In this document: piece by piece, positions 12,360-24,815 of the stretch
Layout of the letters: every line of letters starts with the position of its first letter
Position numbering within the stretch: position 1 is the stretch's first letter
Source of the DNA: Pristionchus mayeri
Taxonomy: Eukaryota > Nematoda > Chromadorea > Rhabditida > Neodiplogasteridae
Assembly (NCBI GenBank): GCA_036245805.1
Contig: BTRK01000006.1
Coordinates: 31,004,901 to 31,068,900, forward strand
Length of the DNA: 64,000 nt
Direction: 5' to 3'
Made by a program: the position numbers and the translations under genes
The notes under the pieces: model-generated
Told to the model about the DNA's origin: nothing
The model's database searches: none
The model's input: only the letters and a program-made list of their open reading frames with translations

Positions 12360-13200
12360 TGGCTGTCCCTAGTCAGATTGCCACTGTTGGCTGTCCCTAG
12401 TCAGAATGTCACTGTTGGCTTTCCCTAGTCAGAATGCCACTGTTGGTTGTCCCTAGTCAGAATGCCACTGTTGGCTGTCCCTAGTCAGAATGCCACTGTT
12501 GGCTGTCCCTAGTCAGATTGCCACTGTTGGTTGTCCCTAGTCAGAATGCCACAGTTGGTTGTCCCTAGTCAGAATGCTACTGTTGGCTGTCCCTAGTCAG
12601 ATTGCCACTGTTGGTTGTCCCTAGTCAGAATGCCACTGTTGGCTGTCCCTAGTCAGAATGCCACTGTTGGCTGTCCCTAGTCAGAATGCCACTGTTGGCT
12701 GTCCCTAGTCAGATTGCCACTGTTGGTTGTCCCTAGTCAGAATGCCACTGTTGGCTGTCCCTAGTCAGAATGCCACTGTTGGCTGTCCCTAGTCAGATTG
12801 CCACTGTTGGCTGTCCCTAGTCAGAATGTCACTGTTGGCTTTCCCTAGTCAGAATGCCACTGTTGGTTGTCCCTAGTCAGAATGCCACTGTTGGCTGTCC
12901 CTAGTCAGAATGCCACTGTTGGCTGTCCCTAGTCAGATTGCCACTGTTGGTTGTCCCTAGTCAGAATGCCACAGTTGGTTGTCCCTAGTCAGAATGCTAC
13001 TGTTGGCTGTCCCTAGTCAGATTGCCACTGTTGGTTGTCCCTAGTCAGAATGCCACTGTTGGCTGTCCCTAGTCAGAATGCCACTGTTGGCTGTCCCTAG
13101 TCAGAATGCCACTGTTGGCTGTCCCTAGTCAGATTGCCACTGTTGGTTGTCCCTAGTCAGAATGCCACTGTTGGCTGTCCCTAGTCAGAATGCCACTGTT
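12360..13200. repeat. 420-bp (15-monomer) tandem pair
   Basis: Bases 12,360-12,780 and 12,780-13,200 are the same as read, line for line. The 15-monomer unit contains an A3T monomer, C6T/G18T, C16T, canonical copies, A3T/C16T, T10A/C16T, C7T and A3T/C16T. Matching fails on the left at 12,359 (G11T in one copy only) and on the right just after 13,215, where an A3T monomer faces a C7T monomer. Confidence 0.9.
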
Positions 13201-13890
13201 GGCTGTCCCTAGTCAGAATGCTACTGTTGGCTGTCCCTAGTCAGAATGCCACTGTTGGCTGTCCCTAGTCAGAATGCCACTGTTGGCTGTCCCTAGTCAG
13301 AATGCCACTGTTGGCTGTCCCTAGTCAGATTGCCACTGTTGGCTGTCCCTAGTCAGAATGCCACTGTTGGCTGTCCCTAGTCAGAATGCCACTGTTGGCT
13401 GTCCCTAGTCAGATTGCCACTGTTGGTTGTCCCTAGTCAGAATTCCACAGTTGGTTGTCCCTAGTCAGAATGCTACTGTTGGCTGTCCCTAGTCAGATTG
13501 CCACTGTTGGTTGTCCCTAGTCAGAATGCCACTGTTGGCTGTCCCTAGTCAGAATGCTACTGTTGGCTGTCCCTAGACAGAATGCCACTGTTGGCTGTCC
13601 CTAGTCAGAATGCCACTGTTGGCTGTCCCTAGTCAGAATGCCACTGTTGGCTGTCCCTAGTCAGAATGCCACTGTTGGCTGTCCCTAGTCAGATTGCCAC
13701 TGTTGGCTGTCCCTAGTCAGAATGCCACTGTTGGATGTCCCTAGTCAGAATGCCACTTTTGGCTGTCCCTAGTCAGATTGCCACTGTTGGCTGTCCCTAG
13801 TCAGAATGCCACTTTTGGCTGTCCCTAGTCAGAATGCCACTGTTGGATGTCCCTAGTCAGAATGCCACTTTTGGCTGTCCCTAGTCAGAT

Positions 13891-16674
13891 TGCCACTGTT
13901 GGCTGTCCCTAGTCAGAATGTCACTGTTGGCTTTCCCTAGTCAGAATGCCACTGTTGGTTGTCCCTAGTCAGAATGCCACTGTTGGCTGTCCCTAGTCAG
14001 AATGCCACTGTTGGCTGTCCCTAGTCAGAATGCCACTGTTGGCTGTCCCTAGTCAGATTGCCACTGTTGGTTGTCCCTAGTCAGAATGCCACAGTTGGTT
14101 GTCCCTAGTCAGAATGCTACTGTTGGCTGTCCCTAGTCAGATTGCCACTGTTGGTTGTCCCTAGTCAGAATGCCACTGTTGGCTGTCCCTAGTCAGAATG
14201 CCACTGTTGGCTGTCCCTAGTCAGAATGCCACTGTTGGCTGTCCCTAGTCAGATTGCCACTGTTGGTTGTCCCTAGTCAGAATGCCACTGTTGGCTGTCC
14301 CTAGTCAGAATGCCACTGTTGGCTGTCCCTAGTCAGAATGCTACTGTTGGCTGTCCCTAGACAGAATGCCACTGTTGGCTGTCCCTAGTCAGAATGCCAC
14401 TGTTGGCTGTCCCTAGTCAGAATGCCACTGTTGGCTGTCCCTAGTCAGAATGCCACTGTTGGCTGTCCCTAGTCAGATTGCCACTGTTGGCTGTCCCTAG
14501 TCAGAATGCCACTGTTGGATGTCCCTAGTCAGAATGCCACTTTTGGCTGTCCCTAGTCAGATTGCCACTGTTGGCTGTCCCTAGTCAGAATGCCACTTTT
14601 GGCTGTCCCTAGTCAGAATGCCACTGTTGGATGTCCCTAGTCAGAATGCCACTTTTGGCTGTCCCTAGTCAGATTGCCACTGTTGGCTGTCCCTAGTCAG
14701 AATGTCACTGTTGGCTTTCCCTAGTCAGAATGCCACTGTTGGTTGTCCCTAGTCAGAATGCCACTGTTGGCTGTCCCTAGTCAGAATGCCACTGTTGGCT
14801 GTCCCTAGTCAGAATGCCACTGTTGGCTGTCCCTAGTCAGATTGCCACTGTTGGTTGTCCCTAGTCAGAATGCCACAGTTGGTTGTCCCTAGTCAGAATG
14901 CTACTGTTGGCTGTCCCTAGTCAGATTGCCACTGTTGGTTGTCCCTAGTCAGAATGCCACTGTTGGCTGTCCCTAGTCAGAATGCCACTGTTGGCTGTCC
15001 CTAGTCAGAATGCCACTGTTGGCTGTCCCTAGTCAGATTGCCACTGTTGGTTGTCCCTAGTCAGAATGCCACTGTTGGCTGTCCCTAGTCAGAATGCCAC
15101 TGTTGGCTGTCCCTAGTCAGAATGCTACTGTTGGCTGTCCCTAGACAGAATGCCACTGTTGGCTGTCCCTAGTCAGAATGCCACTGTTGGCTGTCCCTAG
15201 TCAGAATGCCACTGTTGGCTGTCCCTAGTCAGATTGCCACTGTTGGCTGTCCCTAGTCAGAATGCCACTGTTGGTTGTCCCTAGTCAGAATGCCACTGTT
15301 GGCTGTCCCTAGTCAGAATGTCACTGTTGGCTTTCCCTAGTCAGAATGCCACTGTTGGTTGTCCCTAGTCAGAATGCCACTGTTGGCTGTCCCTAGTCAG
15401 AATGCCACTGTTGGCTGTCCCTAGTCAGAATGCCACTGTTGGCTGTCCCTAGTCAGATTGCCACTGTTGGTTGTCCCTAGTCAGAATGCCACAGTTGGTT
15501 GTCCCTAGTCAGAATGCTACTGTTGGCTGTCCCTAGTCAGATTGCCACTGTTGGTTGTCCCTAGTCAGAATGCCACTGTTGGCTGTCCCTAGTCAGAATG
15601 CCACTGTTGGCTGTCCCTAGTCAGAATGCCACTGTTGGCTGTCCCTAGTCAGATTGCCACTGTTGGTTGTCCCTAGTCAGAATGCCACTGTTGGCTGTCC
15701 CTAGTCAGAATGCCACTGTTGGCTGTCCCTAGTCAGAATGCTACTGTTGGCTGTCCCTAGACAGAATGCCACTGTTGGCTGTCCCTAGTCAGAATGCCAC
15801 TGTTGGCTGTCCCTAGTCAGAATGCCACTGTTGGCTGTCCCTAGTCAGAATGCCACTGTTGGCTGTCCCTAGTCAGATTGCCACTGTTGGCTGTCCCTAG
15901 TCAGAATGCCACTGTTGGATGTCCCTAGTCAGAATGCCACTTTTGGCTGTCCCTAGTCAGATTGCCACTGTTGGCTGTCCCTAGTCAGAATGCCACTTTT
16001 GGCTGTCCCTAGTCAGAATGCCACTGTTGGATGTCCCTAGTCAGAATGCCACTTTTGGCTGTCCCTAGTCAGATTGCCACTGTTGGCTGTCCCTAGTCAG
16101 AATGTCACTGTTGGCTTTCCCTAGTCAGAATGCCACTGTTGGTTGTCCCTAGTCAGAATGCCACTGTTGGCTGTCCCTAGTCAGAATGCCACTGTTGGCT
16201 GTCCCTAGTCAGAATGCCACTGTTGGCTGTCCCTAGTCAGATTGCCACTGTTGGTTGTCCCTAGTCAGAATGCCACAGTTGGTTGTCCCTAGTCAGAATG
16301 CTACTGTTGGCTGTCCCTAGTCAGATTGCCACTGTTGGTTGTCCCTAGTCAGAATGCCACTGTTGGCTGTCCCTAGTCAGAATGCCACTGTTGGCTGTCC
16401 CTAGTCAGAATGCCACTGTTGGCTGTCCCTAGTCAGATTGCCACTGTTGGTTGTCCCTAGTCAGAATGCCACTGTTGGCTGTCCCTAGTCAGAATGCCAC
16501 TGTTGGCTGTCCCTAGTCAGAATGCTACTGTTGGCTGTCCCTAGACAGAATGCCACTGTTGGCTGTCCCTAGTCAGAATGCCACTGTTGGCTGTCCCTAG
16601 TCAGAATGCCACTGTTGGCTGTCCCTAGTCAGATTGCCACTGTTGGCTGTCCCTAGTCAGAATGCCACTGTTGG
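13891..16674. repeat. 1,400-bp (50-monomer) tandem pair
   Basis: Bases 13,891-15,274 match 15,291-16,674 at an offset of 1,400 with no difference seen over about 1,384 bases. Bounding mismatches are 13,890 (T against A) and 15,275 (C16T in the left copy, canonical C in the right). The unit holds two C16A/G11T pairs, one C6T/G18T monomer, A3T/C16T, T10A/C16T and a C7T-T26A monomer. It is one of the longest neighbouring duplications in the window. Confidence 0.9.
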
Positions 16675-17809
16675 CTGTCCCTAGTCAGAATGCCACTGTT
16701 GGCTGTCCCTAGTCAGATTGCCACTGTTGGTTGTCCCTAGTCAGAATTCCACAGTTGGTTGTCCCTAGTCAGAATGCTACTGTTGGCTGTCCCTAGTCAG
16801 ATTGCCACTGTTGGTTGTCCCTAGTCAGAATGCCACTGTTGGCTGTCCCTAGTCAGAATGCTACTGTTGGCTGTCCCTAGACAGAATGCCACTGTTGGCT
16901 GTCCCTAGTCAGAATGCCACTGTTGGCTGTCCCTAGTCAGAATGCCACTGTTGGCTGTCCCTAGTCAGATTGCCACTGTTGGCTGTCCCTAGTCAGAATG
17001 CCACTGTTGGATGTCCCTAGTCAGAATGCCACTTTTGGCTGTCCCTAGTCAGATTGCCACTGTTGGCTGTCCCTAGTCAGAATGCCACTTTTGGCTGTCC
17101 CTAGTCAGAATGCCACTGTTGGCTGTCCCTAGTCAGATTGCCACTGTTGGCTGTCCCTAGTCAGAATGCCACTGTTGGCTGTCCCTAGTCAGAATGCCAC
17201 TGTTGGATGTCCCTAGTCAGAATGCCACTTTTGGCTGTCCCTAGTCAGATTGCCACTGTTGGCTGTCCCTAGTCAGAATGCCACTGTTGGCTGTCCCTAG
17301 TCAGAATGCCACTGTTGGCTGTCCCTAGTCAGATTGCCACTGTTGGCTGTCCCTAGTCAGAATGCCACTGTTGGCTGTCCCTAGTCAGAATGCCACTGTT
17401 GGCTGTCCCTAGTCAGATTGCCACTGTTGGTTGTCCCTAGTCAGAATTCCACAGTTGGTTGTCCCTAGTCAGAATGCTACTGTTGGCTGTCCCTAGTCAG
17501 ATTGCCACTGTTGGTTGTCCCTAGTCAGAATGCCACTGTTGGCTGTCCCTAGTCAGAATGCTACTGTTGGCTGTCCCTAGACAGAATGCCACTGTTGGCT
17601 GTCCCTAGTCAGAATGCCACTGTTGGCTGTCCCTAGTCAGAATGCCACTGTTGGCTGTCCCTAGTCAGATTGCCACTGTTGGCTGTCCCTAGTCAGAATG
17701 CCACTGTTGGATGTCCCTAGTCAGAATGCCACTTTTGGCTGTCCCTAGTCAGATTGCCACTGTTGGCTGTCCCTAGTCAGAATGCCACTTTTGGCTGTCC
17801 CTAGTCAGA
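16551..17809. repeat. 700-bp (25-monomer) tandem pair
   Basis: Bases 16,551-17,109 match 17,251-17,809 at an offset of 700. Both contain a G5T/T10A/C16T monomer (near 16,744 and 17,444), C7T with T26A, and a C16A/G11T pair. Mismatches bound the match at 16,550 (A against T) and 17,110 (A against T). It begins inside the second copy of the 1,400-bp unit, so duplications are nested. Confidence 0.85.
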
Positions 17810-20800
17810 TTGCCACTGTTGGCTGTCCCTAGTCAGAATGTCACTGTTGGCTTTCCCTAGTCAGAATGCCACTGTTGGTTGTCCCTAGTCAGAATGCAAC
17901 TGTTGGCTGTCCCTAGTCAGAATGCCACTGTTGGCTGTCCCTAGTCAGATTGCCACTGTTGGTTGTCCCTAGTCAGAATGCCACAGTTGGTTGTCCCTAG
18001 TCAGAATGCTACTGTTGGCTGTCCCTAGTCAGATTGCCAGTGTTGGTTGTCCCTAGTCAGAATGCCACTGTTGGCTGTCCCTAGTCAGAATGCTACTGTT
18101 GGCTGTCCCTAGACAGAATGCCACTGTTGGCTGTCCCTGGTCAGAATGCCACTGTTGGCTGTCCCTAGTCAGAATGCCACTGTTGGCTGTCCCTAGTCAG
18201 ATTGCCACTGTTGGCTGTCCCTAGTCAGAATGCCACTGTTGGATGTCCCTAGTCAGAATGCCACTTTTGGCTGTCCCTAGTCAGATTGCCACTGTTGGCT
18301 GTCCCTAGTCAGAATGCCACTTTTGGCTGTCCCTAGTCAGATTGCCACTGTTGGCTGTCCCTAGTCAGAATGTCACTGTTGGCTGTCCCTAGTCAGAATG
18401 CCACTTTTGGCTGTCCCTAGTCAGATTGCCACTGTTGGCTGTCCCTAGTCAGAATGTCACTGTTGGCTTTCCCTAGTCAGAATGCCACTGTTGGTTGTCC
18501 CTAGTCAGAATGCAACTGTTGGCTGTCCCTAGTCAGAATGCCACAGTTGGTTGTCCCTAGTCAGAATGCTACTGTTGGCTGTCCCTAGTCAGAATGCTAC
18601 TGTTGGCTGTCCCTAGACAGAATGCCACTGTTGGCTGTCCCTAGTCAGAATGCCACTGTTGGCTGTCCCTAGTCAGAATGCCACTGTTGGCTGTCCCTAG
18701 TCAGAATGCCACTGTTGGCTGTCCCTAGTCAGAATGCCACTGTTGGCTGTCCCTAGTCAGAATGCCACTGTTGGCTGTCCCTAGTCAGATTGCCACTGTT
18801 GGCTGTCCCTAGTCAGAATGCCACTGTTGGCTGTCCCTAGTCAGAATGCCACTGTTGGCTGTCCCTAGTCAGATTGCCACTGTTGGCTGTCCCTAGTCAG
18901 AATGCCACTGTTGGCTGTCCCTAGTCAGAATGCCACTGTTGGCTGTCCCTAGTCAGATTGCCACTGTTGGTTGTCCCTAGTCAGAATGCCACTGTTGGCT
19001 GTCCCTAGTCAGAATGCTACTGTTGGCTGTCCCTAGACAGAATGCCACTGTTGGCTGTCCCTAGTCAGAATGCCACTGTTGGCTGTCCCTAGTCAGAATG
19101 CCACTGTTGGCTGTCCCTAGTCAGAATGCCACTGTTGGCTGTCCCTAGTCAGATTGCCACTGTTGGCTGTCCCTAGTCAGAATGCCACTGTTGGATGTCC
19201 CTAGTCAGAATGCCACTTTTGGCTGTCCCTAGTCAGATTGCCACTGTTGGCTGTCCCTAGTCAGAATGCCACTTTTGGCTGTCCCTAGTCAGATTGCCAC
19301 TGTTGGCTGTCCCTAGTCAGAATGCCACTGTTGGCTGTCCCTAGTCAGATTGCCACTGTTGGTTGTCCCTAGTCAGAATGCCACAGTTGGTTGTCCCTAG
19401 TCAGAATGCCACTGTTGGCTGTCCCTAGTCAGAATGCTACTGTTGGCTGTCCCTAGACAGAATGCCACTGTTGGCTGTCCCTAGTCAGAATGCCACTGTT
19501 GGCTGTCCCTAGTCAGAATGCCACTGTTGGCTGTCCCTAGTCAGAATGCCACTGTTGGCTGTCCCTAGTCAGATTGCCACTGTTGGCTGTCCCTAGTCAG
19601 ATTGCCACTGTTGGCTGTCCCTAGTCAGAATGCCACTTTTGGCTGTCCCTAGTCAGATTGCCACTGTTGGCTGTCCCTAGTCAGAATGTCACTGTTGGCT
19701 TTCCCTAGTCAGAATGCCACTGTTGGTTGTCCCTAGTCAGAATGCCACTGTTGGCTGTCCCTAGTCAGAATGCCACTGTTGGCTGTCCCTAGTCAGATTG
19801 CCACTGTTGGTTGTCCCTAGTCAGAATGCCACAGTTGGTTGTCCCTAGTCAGAATGCTACTGTTGGCTGTCCCTAGTCAGATTGCCAGTGTTGGTTGTCC
19901 CTAGTCAGAATGCCACTGTTGGCTGTCCCTAGTCAGAATGCCACTGTTGGCTGTCCCTAGTCAGAATGCCACTGTTGGCTGTCCCTAGTCAGATTGCCAC
20001 TGTTGGCTGTCCCTAGTCAGATTGCCACTTTTGGCTGTCCCTAGTCAGATTGCCACTGTTGGCTGTCCCTAGTCAGAATGCCACTGTTGGCTGTCCCTAG
20101 TCAGATTGCCACTGTTGGCTGTCCCTAGTCAGATTGCCACTGTTGGCTGTCCCTAGTCAGAATGTCACTGTTGGCTTTCCCTAGTCAGAATGCCACTGTT
20201 GGTTGTCCCTAGTCAGAATGCCACTGTTGGCTGTCCCTAGTCAGAATGCCACTGTTGGTTGTCCCTAGTCAGAATGCCACAGTTGGTTGTCCCTAGTCAG
20301 AATGCCACTGTTGGCTGTCCCTAGTCAGAATGCTACTGTTGGCTGTCCCTAGACAGAATGCCACTGTTGGCTGTCCCTAGTCAGAATGCCACTGTTGGCT
20401 GTCCCTAGTCAGAATGCCACTGTTGGCTGTCCCTAGTCAGATTGCCACTGTTGGCTGTCCCTAGTCAGAATGCCACTGTTGGCTGTCCCTAGTCAGAATG
20501 CCACTGTTGGCTGTCCCTAGTCAGATTGCCACTGTTGGCTGTCCCTAGTCAGATTGCCACTGTTGGCTGTCCCTAGTCAGAATGCCACTTTTGGCTGTCC
20601 CTAGTCAGAATGCCACTGTTGGCTGTCCCTAGTCAGATTGCCACTGTTGGCTGTCCCTAGTCAGATTGCCACTGTTGGCTGTCCCTAGTCAGAATGCCAC
20701 TTTTGGCTGTCCCTAGTCAGATTGCCACTGTTGGCTGTCCCTAGTCAGAATGTCACTGTTGGCTTTCCCTAGTCAGAATGCCACTGTTGGTTGTCCCTAG

Positions 20801-22247
20801 TCAGAATGCCACTGTTGGCTGTCCCTAGTCAGAATGCCACTGTTGGCTGTCCCTAGTCAGATTGCCACTGTTGGCTGTCCCTAGTCAGAATGCCACTTTT
20901 GGCTGTCCCTAGTCAGAATGCCACTTTTGGCTGTCCCTAGTCAGATTGCCACTGTTGGCTGTCCCTAGTCAGAATGTCACTGTTGGCTTTCCCTAGTCAG
21001 AATGCCACTGTTGGTTGTCCCTAGTCAGAATGCCACTGTTGGCTGTCCCTAGTCAGAATGCCACTGTTGGCTGTCCCTAGACAGAATGCCACTGTTGGCT
21101 GTCCCTAGTCAGAATGCCACTGTTGGCTGTCCCTAGTCAGATTGCCACTGTTGGCTGTCCCTAGTCAGATTGCCACTGTTGGCTGTCCCTAGTCAGAATG
21201 CCACTTTTGGCTGTCCCTAGTCAGAATGCCACTGTTGGCTGTCCCTAGTCAGATTGCCACTGTTGGCTGTCCCTAGTCAGATTGCCACTGTTGGCTGTCC
21301 CTAGTCAGAATGCCACTTTTGGCTGTCCCTAGTCAGATTGCCACTGTTGGCTGTCCCTAGTCAGAATGTCACTGTTGGCTTTCCCTAGTCAGAATGCCAC
21401 TGTTGGTTGTCCCTAGTCAGAATGCCACTGTTGGCTGTCCCTAGTCAGAATGCCACTGTTGGCTGTCCCTAGTCAGATTGCCACTGTTGGCTGTCCCTAG
21501 TCAGAATGCCACTTTTGGCTGTCCCTAGTCAGAATGCCACTTTTGGCTGTCCCTAGTCAGATTGCCACTGTTGGCTGTCCCTAGTCAGAATGTCACTGTT
21601 GGCTTTCCCTAGTCAGAATGCCACTGTTGGTTGTCCCTAGTCAGAATGCCACTGTTGGCTGTCCCTAGTCAGAATGCCACTGTTGGCTGTCCCTAGACAG
21701 AATGCCACTGTTGGCTGTCCCTAGTCAGAATGCCACTGTTGGCTGTCCCTAGTCAGAATGCCACTGTTGGCTGTCCCTAGTCAGATTGCCACTGTTGGCT
21801 GTCCCTAGTCAGAATGCCACTGTTGGCTGTCCCTAGTCAGAATGCCACTGTTGGCTGTCCCTAGTCAGATTGCCACTGTTGGCTGTCCCTAGTCAGATTG
21901 CCACTGTTGGCTGTCCCTAGTCAGAATGCCACTTTTGGCTGTCCCTAGTCAGAATGCCACTGTTGGCTGTCCCTAGTCAGATTGCCACTGTTGGCTGTCC
22001 CTAGTCAGATTGCCACTGTTGGCTGTCCCTAGTCAGAATGCCACTTTTGGCTGTCCCTAGTCAGATTGCCACTGTTGGCTGTCCCTAGTCAGAATGTCAC
22101 TGTTGGCTTTCCCTAGTCAGAATGCCACTGTTGGTTGTCCCTAGTCAGAATGCCACTGTTGGCTGTCCCTAGTCAGAATGCCACTGTTGGCTGTCCCTAG
22201 TCAGATTGCCACTGTTGGCTGTCCCTAGTCAGAATGCCACTTTTGGC

Positions 22248-23945
22248 TGTCCCTAGTCAGAATGCCACTTTTGGCTGTCCCTAGTCAGATTGCCACTGTT
22301 GGCTGTCCCTAGTCAGAATGTCACTGTTGGCTTTCCCTAGTCAGAATGCCACTGTTGGTTGTCCCTAGTCAGAATGCCACTGTTGGCTGTCCCTAGTCAG
22401 AATGCCACTGTTGGCTGTCCCTAGTCAGATTGCCACTGTTGGTTGTCCCTAGTCAGAATGCCACAGTTGGTTGTCCCTAGTCAGAATGCTACTGTTGGCT
22501 GTCCCTAGTCAGATTGCCAGTGTTGGTTGTCCCTAGTCAGAATGCCACTGTTGGTTGTCCCTAGTCAGATTGCCACTGTTGGCTTTCCCTAGTCAGAATG
22601 CCACTGTTGGTTGTCCCTAGTCAGAATGCCACTGTTGGCTGTCCCTAGTCAGAATGCCACTGTTGGCTGTCCCTAGTCAGAATGCCACTGTTGGCTGTCC
22701 CTAGTCAGAATGCCACTGTTGGCTGTCCCTAGTCAGAATGCCACTGTTGGATGTCCCTAGTCAGAATGCCACTGTTGGCTGTCCCTAGTCAGAATGCCAC
22801 TGTTGGCTGTCCCTAGTCAGAATGCCACTGTTGGCTGTCCCTAGTCAGAATGCCACTGTTGGCTGTCCCTAGTCAGAATGCCACTGTTGGCTGTCCCTAG
22901 TCAGATTGCCACTGTTGGCTGTCCCTAGTCAGAATGCCACTGTTGGCTGTCCCTAGTCAGAATGCCACTGTTGGCTGTCCCTAGTCAGAATGCCACTGTT
23001 GGCTGTCCCTAGTCAGAATTCCACAGTTGGTTGTCCCTAGTCAGAATGCTACTGTTGGCTGTCCCTAGTCAGATTGCCACAGTTGGTTGTCCCTAGTCAG
23101 AATGCCACTGTTGGCTGTCCCTAGTCAGAATGCTACTGTTGGCTGTCCCTAGACAGAATGCCACTGTTGGCTGTCCCTAGTCAGAATGCCACTGTTGGCT
23201 GTCCCTAGTCAGAATGCCACTGTTGGCTGTCCCTAGTCAGAATGCCACTGTTGGCTGTCCCTAGTCAGAATGCCACTGTTGGCTGTCCCTAGTCAGAATG
23301 CCACTGTTGGCTGTCCCTAGTCAGATTGCCACTGTTGGCTGTCCCTAGTCAGAATGTCACTGTTGGCTTTCCCTAGTCAGAATGCCACTGTTGGTTGTCC
23401 CTAGTCAGAATGCCACTGTTGGCTGTCCCTAGTCAGAATGCTACTGTTGGCTGTCCCTAGACAGAATGCCACTGTTGGCTGTCCCTAGTCAGAATGCCAC
23501 TGTTGGATGTCCCTAGTCAGAATGCCACTTTTGGCTGTCCCTAGTCAGATTGCCACTGTTGGCTGTCCCTAGTCAGAATGTCACTGTTGGCTTTCCCTAG
23601 TCAGAATGCCACTGTTGGTTGTCCCTAGTCAGAATGCCACTGTTGGCTGTCCCTAGTCAGAATGCCACTGTTGGCTGTCCCTAGTCAGATTGCCACTGTT
23701 GGTTGTCCCTAGTCAGAATGCCACAGTTGGTTGTCCCTAGTCAGAATGCTACTGTTGGCTGTCCCTAGTCAGATTGCCAGTGTTGGTTGTCCCTAGTCAG
23801 AATGCCACTGTTGGTTGTCCCTAGTCAGATTGCCACTGTTGGCTTTCCCTAGTCAGAATGCCACTGTTGGTTGTCCCTAGTCAGAATGCCACTGTTGGCT
23901 GTCCCTAGTCAGAATGCCACTGTTGGCTGTCCCTAGTCAGAATGC
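22248..23945. repeat. 1,260-bp (45-monomer) tandem pair
   Basis: Bases about 22,248-22,685 match 23,508-23,945 at an offset of 1,260, including the rare C9G monomer (GCCAGTG) at 22,520 and 23,780. Beyond 22,685 the match resumes at an offset of 1,372 (four monomers more), with partners such as C16A at 22,751 and 24,123 and G5T/T10A at 23,016 and 24,388. The downstream copy therefore gained four monomers, or the upstream copy lost them. It also shows private changes, such as G2A at 24,164 and G25C at 24,440. Confidence 0.8.
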
Positions 23946-24815
23946 TACTGTTGGCTGCCCCTAGACAGAATGCCACTGTTGGCTGTCCCTAGTCAGAATG
24001 CCACTGTTGGCTGTCCCTAGTCAGAATGCCACTGTTGGCTGTCCCTAGTCAGAATGCCACTGTTGGCTGTCCCTAGTCAGAATGCCACTGTTGGCTGTCC
24101 CTAGTCAGAATGCCACTGTTGGATGTCCCTAGTCAGAATGCCACTGTTGGCTGTCCCTAGTCAAAATGCCACTGTTGGCTGTCCCTAGTCAGAATGCCAC
24201 TGTTGGCTGTCCCTAGTCAGAATGCCACTGTTGGCTGTCCCTAGTCAGAATGCCACTGTTGGCTGTCCCTAGTCAGATTGCCACTGTTGGCTGTCCCTAG
24301 TCAGAATGCCACTGTTGGCTGTCCCTAGTCAGAATGCCACTGTTGGCTGTCCCTAGTCAGAATGCCACTGTTGGCTGTCCCTAGTCAGAATTCCACAGTT
24401 GGTTGTCCCTAGTCAGAATGCTACTGTTGGCTGTCCCTACTCAGATTGCCACAGTTGGTTGTCCCTAGTCAGAATGCCACTGTTGGATGTCCCTAGTCAG
24501 AATGCCACTTTTGGCTGTCCCTAGTCAGATTGCCACTGTTGGCTGTCCCTAGTCAGAATGCCACTTTTGGCTGTCCCTAGTCAGATTGCCACTGTTGGCT
24601 GTCCCTAGTCAGAATGTCACTGTTGGCTTTCCCTAGTCAGAATGCCACTGTTGGTTGTCCCTAGTCAGAATGCCACTGTTGGCTGTCCCTAGTCAGAATG
24701 CCACTGTTGGCTGTCCCTAGTCAGATTGCCACTGTTGGTTGTCCCTAGTCAGAATGCCACAGTTGGTTGTCCCTAGTCAGAATGCTACTGTTGGCTGTCC
24801 CTAGTCAGATTGCCA

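Noticed and set aside
22248..24440. Possible transposon-like insertion where the duplicated blocks differ by 112 bases
   Set aside because: The additional 112 bases are exactly four ordinary monomers, so it is a gain or loss of satellite units and not foreign DNA.
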